In this document: piece after piece, positions 32,331-36,444 of the stretch
How positions within the stretch are numbered: the stretch's first letter is position 1
Layout of the letters: each line of letters opens with the position of its first letter
From: Pseudomonas spelaei
Lineage (GTDB): Bacteria > Pseudomonadota > Gammaproteobacteria > Pseudomonadales > Pseudomonadaceae
Direction: 5' to 3'
NCBI RefSeq assembly: GCF_009724245.1
Contig: NZ_WNNK01000041.1
Location: 1 to 36,444, forward strand
Length of the DNA: 36,444 nucleotides
Translations under genes and position numbers: made by a program
The notes under the pieces: model-generated
Told to the model about the DNA's origin: nothing
Seen by the model: only the letters and a program-made list of their open reading frames with translations
The model's database searches: none

Positions 32331-32336
32331 ACTCCC
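32331..32336 (-). promoter_or_regulatory. Strong ribosome binding site of the 18-codon ORF
   Basis: GGGAGT on the minus strand, extended to AAAGGGAGT, is spaced 5-6 nt from the ATG at 32325. It is the only strong Shine-Dalgarno sequence ahead of the DUF4892 gene, hence it likely drives translation of both. Confidence 0.6.
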
Positions 32337-32374
32337 TTTCGATCCGCCCAGCCTCGGCAGTTGCCCCCGCCAAG

Positions 32375-33229
32375 TCAAGGCGTGGTGAAGAACCGATTGA
32401 AACAGTCTGCAACAAGGACCGCGCCAGGCTCGTCATTCAGGTGCAAATGATGGCCACCGGGCAGCGTTGCCAGATTGAAAGGAAGCTGTGCAAGCAATTC
32501 GGAATGTTTCGCCAACATGCCGTCTTCAGCCACCACCAATTGCGTCGGACAAGCCACGCGTTGCACGAAAGCCATGGCCTGCTCTTGCGTCAGACGCATC
32601 GGTGAGGCAAGAGTCAGGCGGCTGTCGCTGCGCCAGGTGTAACCGCCCGGTACCGGCATCAAGCCGCGCTGGGCCAGCAGTTCGGCGGCTTCGCGGCTGA
32701 CCGCCACCACGCCTTTCATCCGTGCTTCAATGGCGCGCTCGAGTGTGCTGTACACCGGTTTGCGCTTGTCTTGCAGGCTCAATTGCGCCTGCAACGCCAT
32801 ACCCAAGCGCTCGGCGACATTCTCGCCGGTGGCGGTCGGCGGGATCACGCCGTCGATCAATCCCAGGTGTGTCACCCGTTCAGGCAAGGCGCCAGCCAAC
32901 ACCAGAGAAACGATGGCGCCCAGGGAGTGGCCAAGTAATGCAAAACGTTTCCAGCCCAGTTGTTCAGCCACTTGCAGCACATCGTGGACGTAATCCCACA
33001 GGGCGTAACCGGCCCCGATGGGTCGATGGGCCGAGTGACCGTGCCCGGCCATGTCCAGGGCAATGATGCGCAGACCACTGAGTTTCGGCGCCAGGCGCGC
33101 AAAGCTGTTGGCGTTGTCCAGCCAGCCGTGCAGGGCGATGACCGGCAAACCGTCTTCAGGACCAAATAAATGAGCCGCCAGTTCGATATGGGGCAGGCTC
33201 AGGCGCACCTCTTCGACAGGCGCGGTCAT
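32375..33229 (-). CDS. Alpha/beta hydrolase (SERHL/MEST-like)
   Basis: This 284-residue serine hydrolase shows the oxyanion-hole segment ALHGWLDNANSF (33-44), MAGHGHSAHRP (60-70), the nucleophile elbow GHSLGA (Ser102) and the general base in LPGGHHLHLND near the C-terminus. The HGWLDNANSF signature is shared with the serine hydrolase-like (SERHL) group. There is no signal peptide, so it should be cytoplasmic. Its ATG at 33229 overlaps the stop of the next upstream hydrolase gene by 4 nt, making a translationally coupled pair. Substrate is unknown, possibly an ester or thioester in acyl metabolism given the neighbours. Confidence 0.9.
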   Translation of the reverse strand: MTAPVEEVRLSLPHIELAAHLFGPEDGLPVIALHGWLDNANSFARLAPKLSGLRIIALDMAGHGHSAHRPIGAGYALWDYVHDVLQVAEQLGWKRFALLGHSLGAIVSLVLAGALPERVTHLGLIDGVIPPTATGENVAERLGMALQAQLSLQDKRKPVYSTLERAIEARMKGVVAVSREAAELLAQRGLMPVPGGYTWRSDSRLTLASPMRLTQEQAMAFVQRVACPTQLVVAEDGMLAKHSELLAQLPFNLATLPGGHHLHLNDEPGAVLVADCFNRFFTTP

Positions 33230-34035
33230 GCGCAGTCGGGCTCACACTGGCGGGCTTCCCAACGGGCAAACAGGTGCTTGATCAAGGTCGCGGTGTCCTG
33301 GGGACGCTCAAGGGGAAACATATGGCCGCCGGGCATGGTCAGCATTTCGCCCATGGGCATGCGCCCGACACTGCTGGCATGGTGACGCATCACCACCCGG
33401 CTCTGACGCCCGCGCACCACAGCCAGCGGGACTTTCAGTTGACGGGCCTGGCCGGGGCTGGTGTGAGGTACGCCCCGGTAGATACTGATTTCGGTGGCTG
33501 GGTCAAAGCGCAGGCGCAGACGGTCACCGACCTGTTGCAGGCCATGCTGCAAATAGGCATCGAAACACTCGGGGTCGAAACCACGAAACAGGGTCTTGCC
33601 GGCGAAGTATTGACGCGCGGCGTCCAGGTCTGCGAACTCTTCACGCCGGCCCAGGGTGCGGCCGGCCGGGGTCAAGCGGTCGATAAAACCAAAGCGCTTG
33701 GCGGCACGGATCACCCAGCGGTCGGTCCGGGTCAGTACCGGAGAATCCAGCATCACGACACCGCGATACAACTGCGGGCAACGCAAGGCCGCATGCAGGT
33801 GCAACACGCCGCCCAGGGAGTGGCCTACGCCCCACACCGGTTCCGGTTGCTGCTCCAGGTGGTGGATCAACTCGTCCACCAGGTTCTGCCAGTTATCGTC
33901 CACCGGAAACCGGGGGTCGTGACCGTGCTGTGGCAAGTGCGCGACGGCATACTCTGGGGCCAGGGCGGCAAACAATTTGCCGTAGGTCGCCGAAGGAAAG
34001 CCATTGGCGTGAGTGAAAAACACGTGTTGCGACAT
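33226..34035 (-). CDS. Alpha/beta hydrolase
   Basis: This 269-residue hydrolase has the nucleophile motif GVGHSLGG (Ser73), FTHANGFPSATY as the oxyanion segment and the terminal histidine in MPGGHMFPLERP. It is distinct from the hydrolase encoded just after it (little similarity outside the motifs), and the two genes overlap by ATGA. Arginine-rich stretches (TRTDRWVIRAAKRFGF, RGRQSRVVMRHH) are notable. It has no signal peptide. The substrate is unknown. It lies 97 bp behind the thioesterase gene on the same strand. Confidence 0.9.
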   Translation of the reverse strand: MSQHVFFTHANGFPSATYGKLFAALAPEYAVAHLPQHGHDPRFPVDDNWQNLVDELIHHLEQQPEPVWGVGHSLGGVLHLHAALRCPQLYRGVVMLDSPVLTRTDRWVIRAAKRFGFIDRLTPAGRTLGRREEFADLDAARQYFAGKTLFRGFDPECFDAYLQHGLQQVGDRLRLRFDPATEISIYRGVPHTSPGQARQLKVPLAVVRGRQSRVVMRHHASSVGRMPMGEMLTMPGGHMFPLERPQDTATLIKHLFARWEARQCEPDCA

Positions 34036-34132
34036 ACCGGACCCATCACCGAAAACAGAAATTTATTGTCCCCAAGCCCGGCTGCCACAGCAATGACTGT
34101 AACTGCCAGGAATGATGACACTCACGCCATGG

Positions 34133-34576
34133 CTATCGAGCCGGTGGATTTTCACCCAGCGGCACCACGGCCATGGTCAACCGTGACACACAGCTGGCCT
34201 TGCCTTCATCGCTGGTCAGGCGAATGTCCCAGACATGCGTGGTGCGCCCGATGTGAATCGGCTTGGCCACCGCCGTCACCCGTCCCGAACGCAGGCCCCG
34301 CAGGTGGTTGGCATTGATTTCCAGGCCCACGCAGTAGAACTTGCTGGCATCGATGCACAGGAAGCTGGCCATGGAGCCCACCGTCTCCGCCAACACCACC
34401 GAAGCGCCGCCGTGCAGCAGGCCAAAGGGCTGATGGGTACGATGGTCGATCACCATGCTGGCGGTCAGGGATTCATCATCAAAAGCTTCGAAACGAATAT
34501 CCAACACTTCACCGATGGTATTTTTCTGGCTGGAGTTCAATCGTTCGATATCGGGTTGGGTACGCCACAGGCTCAT
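34133..34576 (-). CDS. Hotdog-fold thioesterase (PaaI/EntH/YdiI-like)
   Basis: This 147-residue acyl-CoA thioesterase has the hotdog fold with active-site residues in HQPFGLLHGGASVVLAETVGS: Gln49, His55 and the catalytic Glu64. The C-terminal strands contain CVGLEINANHLRG and VWDIRLTSDEGK. It probably hydrolyses aromatic or medium-chain acyl-CoA thioesters. It lies 30 bp behind the acyl-CoA synthetase gene on the same strand, so the two enzymes of opposite direction, CoA ligation and CoA release, are likely co-transcribed. Substrate uncertain. Confidence 0.9.
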   Translation of the reverse strand: MSLWRTQPDIERLNSSQKNTIGEVLDIRFEAFDDESLTASMVIDHRTHQPFGLLHGGASVVLAETVGSMASFLCIDASKFYCVGLEINANHLRGLRSGRVTAVAKPIHIGRTTHVWDIRLTSDEGKASCVSRLTMAVVPLGENPPAR

Positions 34577-34606
34577 TAACGTGTCCTTATTGGTGTTGTG
34601 AAGGGT

Positions 34607-36274
34607 TCAATCCTGCCACAGCACGGCCTCGGAGCGTTCGCTCCAGGCCTGGAATTGTGACCCGTACGTGGATTCGATGACGCTGCGCTTTATCTTCAGG
34701 GTCGGGGTCAGGAAACCGTTCTCCACCGCCCAACTGTCTTTCACCACCACCAGTTGGCGCAAGCGCTCATGTTTATCCAAGGCCTGGTTAACCTCCTCCA
34801 GCAAGCGCTCAAGGCTACCGTGCAGGGCATTGCGGGCCGAGCCCGCCGCATCTTGCAGACCCACGGCGGATAACACACATAGCCCCATGGGCGCGCTCAG
34901 GCCATCACCGACCACGCACACCTGTTCGATGCGCGCATGCTCGGACAGGCGGTTTTCGATGGGGGCCGGTGCCACGTATTTACCTTTGCTGGTCTTGAAG
35001 ATTTCCTTGAGGCGCCCGGTCAACCGCAAACGTCCCTCGGCGTCCTGCTCGCCTTTGTCTCCGGTGCGCAGAAAACCGTCTTCGGTGAGGGTCTCGGCCG
35101 TTTTCTCCGGGTCTTTGAAGTAACCGAGCATGGTCGCGCCACTGCGTACCTGAACTTCACCCGATGAATCAATACGCACCTCGACCTCCGGGCACGGCAG
35201 GCCGATCCAGCCGATTTTCTGTTGGCCGGGGCGAGACACATGGGAATAACCGCAGGCTTCAGTCATGCCGTAGACCTCCAGCACATCCAGCCCCAGTCGC
35301 TGGTACCAGCGCAATAGCGCCTCGGGCACCGGCGCCGCTCCGGAGAGTGCAATGCGCAACGCATCCAGGCCCAGCCCGGCGAGCACCTTGTGCCCTACCC
35401 GCTTGCCAATAAACGGCAAGCGCAGCAGGGTATCGAGGCGTTTTTCTGGAATCTTGCTGTACACCCCCATCTGAAATTTAGTCCAGATCCGTGGCACACC
35501 GAACAGCGCAGTCGGCCGCGCCCGCCTGAGGTCAGCCAGAAACGTATCGAGGCTTTCGGCAAAAAAGACGGTCTGCCCGGTGTAGATCGAGGCCAGTTCG
35601 ACAAACATCCGTTCAGCCACGTGGCACAGCGGCAGGTAGGACAGCAGCCGGTCGCCCTCCCCCAGTCCAAACAACTTAGTGCCACCCTCGGCGGCAAAAC
35701 CCAGGGCACCGAAGCAGTGCATCACGCCCTTGGGCAGGCCGGTGGTGCCGGAGGTGTAAATGATGGTGGCCAGGTCTGAAGGGGCAGGCGCCGGGTTGTC
35801 CTGGATCGGTGAGCAGGCTTGCAGGTCGGCCCAGGTGTAATCGAAGTCATCGGCCGGGCACAGCGGCAAACTGATGGTGGGCAGGCCAGGCTTGACCCCG
35901 GGTTTCATGGCGGGCCAGTCGTCCAGCTTGCCGATAAATACCAGGGCTGCCTCGGAATGTTCCAGTACATGGGCTACGGAGTCGGCGGTGAGGTTGGGAT
36001 AGAGCGGCACCGAGACGTGTCCGGCCATCCAGATCGCCAGGTCGGCGATGATCCAGTGGGCGCAGTTTTTCGAGATCAGGGCGATATGGGAGCCTGGGGC
36101 CAGTTCCTGCGCTCGCAGCCAGTGTGCGGCGCAACGTGCTTGATGGCCGACGTCGGCCCAGGTAAGGGTTTGCACCTCGCCACCGCCCATGGGTTGGACC
36201 ATGAAGTGTTGGCGCGGGTGACGCGCTTCACGTTCGAAGAAGACCTGCAGCGGCAAACGAAAAGCGACAGACAT
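34607..36274 (-). CDS. AMP-dependent acyl-CoA synthetase (long-chain type)
   Basis: This 555-residue ANL-superfamily enzyme activates a carboxylic acid with ATP to acyl-AMP and then acyl-CoA. The P-loop is YTSGTTGLPKG (173-183); the A5 motif is YGMTEACGYSH; A7/A8 are GFLRTGDKGEQD and GRLKEIFKTSKGKYVAP; A10-like lysine is near LKIKR at the C-terminus. The HVSVPLYPNLTAD motif fits the long-chain (FadD15/FACL-like) group. The ATG at 36274 is preceded by CAGGAGCG; the open frame extends to 36316 but lacks a Shine-Dalgarno sequence. A palindrome lies in the promoter region. It starts an operon with the thioesterase and perhaps the two hydrolases. Confidence 0.92.
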   Translation of the reverse strand: MSVAFRLPLQVFFEREARHPRQHFMVQPMGGGEVQTLTWADVGHQARCAAHWLRAQELAPGSHIALISKNCAHWIIADLAIWMAGHVSVPLYPNLTADSVAHVLEHSEAALVFIGKLDDWPAMKPGVKPGLPTISLPLCPADDFDYTWADLQACSPIQDNPAPAPSDLATIIYTSGTTGLPKGVMHCFGALGFAAEGGTKLFGLGEGDRLLSYLPLCHVAERMFVELASIYTGQTVFFAESLDTFLADLRRARPTALFGVPRIWTKFQMGVYSKIPEKRLDTLLRLPFIGKRVGHKVLAGLGLDALRIALSGAAPVPEALLRWYQRLGLDVLEVYGMTEACGYSHVSRPGQQKIGWIGLPCPEVEVRIDSSGEVQVRSGATMLGYFKDPEKTAETLTEDGFLRTGDKGEQDAEGRLRLTGRLKEIFKTSKGKYVAPAPIENRLSEHARIEQVCVVGDGLSAPMGLCVLSAVGLQDAAGSARNALHGSLERLLEEVNQALDKHERLRQLVVVKDSWAVENGFLTPTLKIKRSVIESTYGSQFQAWSERSEAVLWQD

Positions 36275-36308
36275 GGGACGCGCTCCTGTGTGTTCCGATG
36301 GTAGCCAA

Positions 36309-36324
36309 CCAAGCACTTGCTTGG
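36309..36324. promoter_or_regulatory. Palindromic operator candidate at the acyl-CoA synthetase promoter
   Basis: CCAAGCA CT TGCTTGG has perfect 7-bp arms around a 2-nt centre, 35 bp upstream of the ATG. On the minus strand it directly follows a CTATATAG stretch that can act as -10, so a bound protein would cover the transcription start. Such spacing and symmetry fit a TetR-type repressor site, which is common in fatty-acid and acyl-CoA genes; no such regulator lies in the window. Confidence 0.45.
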
Positions 36325-36386
36325 GTGACTATATAGCACACACGAGGGGGCTTCTACGGGGGAACGGAGTTCAAGTTGGGCGGGCT

Positions 36387-36444
36387 GGGGGGTACATATC
36401 CGTTGCTGCGGTTACGGCTGCTATTGGTTTCGCTCTTACAGCGA
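36387..36444 (-). repeat. Dispersed intergenic repeat, right copy (inverted, cut by window end)
   Basis: Read on the minus strand this begins TCGCTGTAAGAGCGAAACCA and continues to GCAACGGATATGTAC and a C-tract, matching 113-174 with a few substitutions. It is inverted relative to that copy, and the element probably continues beyond the window. Confidence 0.75.

Overview
The window looks like chromosomal DNA of the Pseudomonas fluorescens group. The reasons are high-GC coding sequence with C/G-ending codons, the short palindromes built on GTGGGAGCG and on GTAGCCGCT/GAGGCTGCGAT that are typical of fluorescent pseudomonads, a gene set with familiar Pseudomonas neighbours (YadGH-type ABC exporter, GST, FadE-type acyl-CoA dehydrogenase, tRNA-Glu/tRNA-Gly cluster, HBM-type chemoreceptor, pyrF, OmpR/EnvZ pair), and encoded CCA ends on the tRNAs. 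No phage, plasmid, integrase, transposase or CRISPR is visible. Homology statements rest on recognised motifs and memory of families; nothing was searched.

Layout, left to right. (1) 1-300: one copy of a dispersed repeat and a terminator. (2) 304-3486, minus: ABC-2 exporter (permease and ATPase, overlapping ATGA), a glutathione S-transferase-like protein and a transglutaminase-like protein. (3) 3689-6618, plus: membrane-anchored FadE-type acyl-CoA dehydrogenase and a small acidic conserved protein, closed by a REP palindrome. (4) 6685-8334: divergent LysR regulator and AlaX-type Ala-tRNA editing protein. (5) 8335-10472, minus: Tat-exported PhoD-type phosphatase coupled to a GNAT acetyltransferase. 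(6) 10662-12525, plus: a compact energy-transduction operon in the unusual order exbD-tonB-exbB, ending in a clear terminator. (7) 12576-17109, plus: an exported double-HKD phospholipase D-like protein, then a two-gene unit consisting of a 729-aa protein of unrecognised family and a flavoprotein overlapping it by 14 nt. This pair resembles the LodA/LodB arrangement (quinoprotein oxidase plus maturation flavoprotein) and is the best candidate for an undescribed system here. (8) 17282-19021: exported M20 metallopeptidase. (9) 19147-19650, minus: a twice-repeated tRNA-Glu/tRNA-Gly unit with a strong sigma70 promoter and a terminator. (10) 19917-21640, plus: a membrane-anchored protein of unknown function and an alpha/beta hydrolase. 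(11) 21677-26141, minus: chemoreceptor, MocR-type regulator, SDR dehydrogenase. (12) 26368-28102: NADP-dependent MDR reductase converging on pyrF. (13) 28318-30185, plus: response regulator and histidine kinase with a His/Pro-rich sensor loop. (14) 30227-36274, minus: AI-2E-type membrane protein, a repeat palindrome, a DUF4892-like exported protein preceded by an overlapping 18-codon ORF, two coupled alpha/beta hydrolases, a hotdog thioesterase and a long-chain acyl-CoA synthetase-like enzyme with a palindrome at its promoter. (15) 36387-36444: a second, inverted copy of the repeat seen at the left end.

Functional themes are acyl/fatty-acid handling (FadE, acyl-CoA synthetase, thioesterase, hydrolases), envelope functions (ABC exporter, TonB system, PhoD, PLD-like, M20 peptidase, chemoreceptor, two-component system) and housekeeping (tRNAs, pyrF, AlaX). 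The 12.6-17.1 kb segment has the most accessory character.
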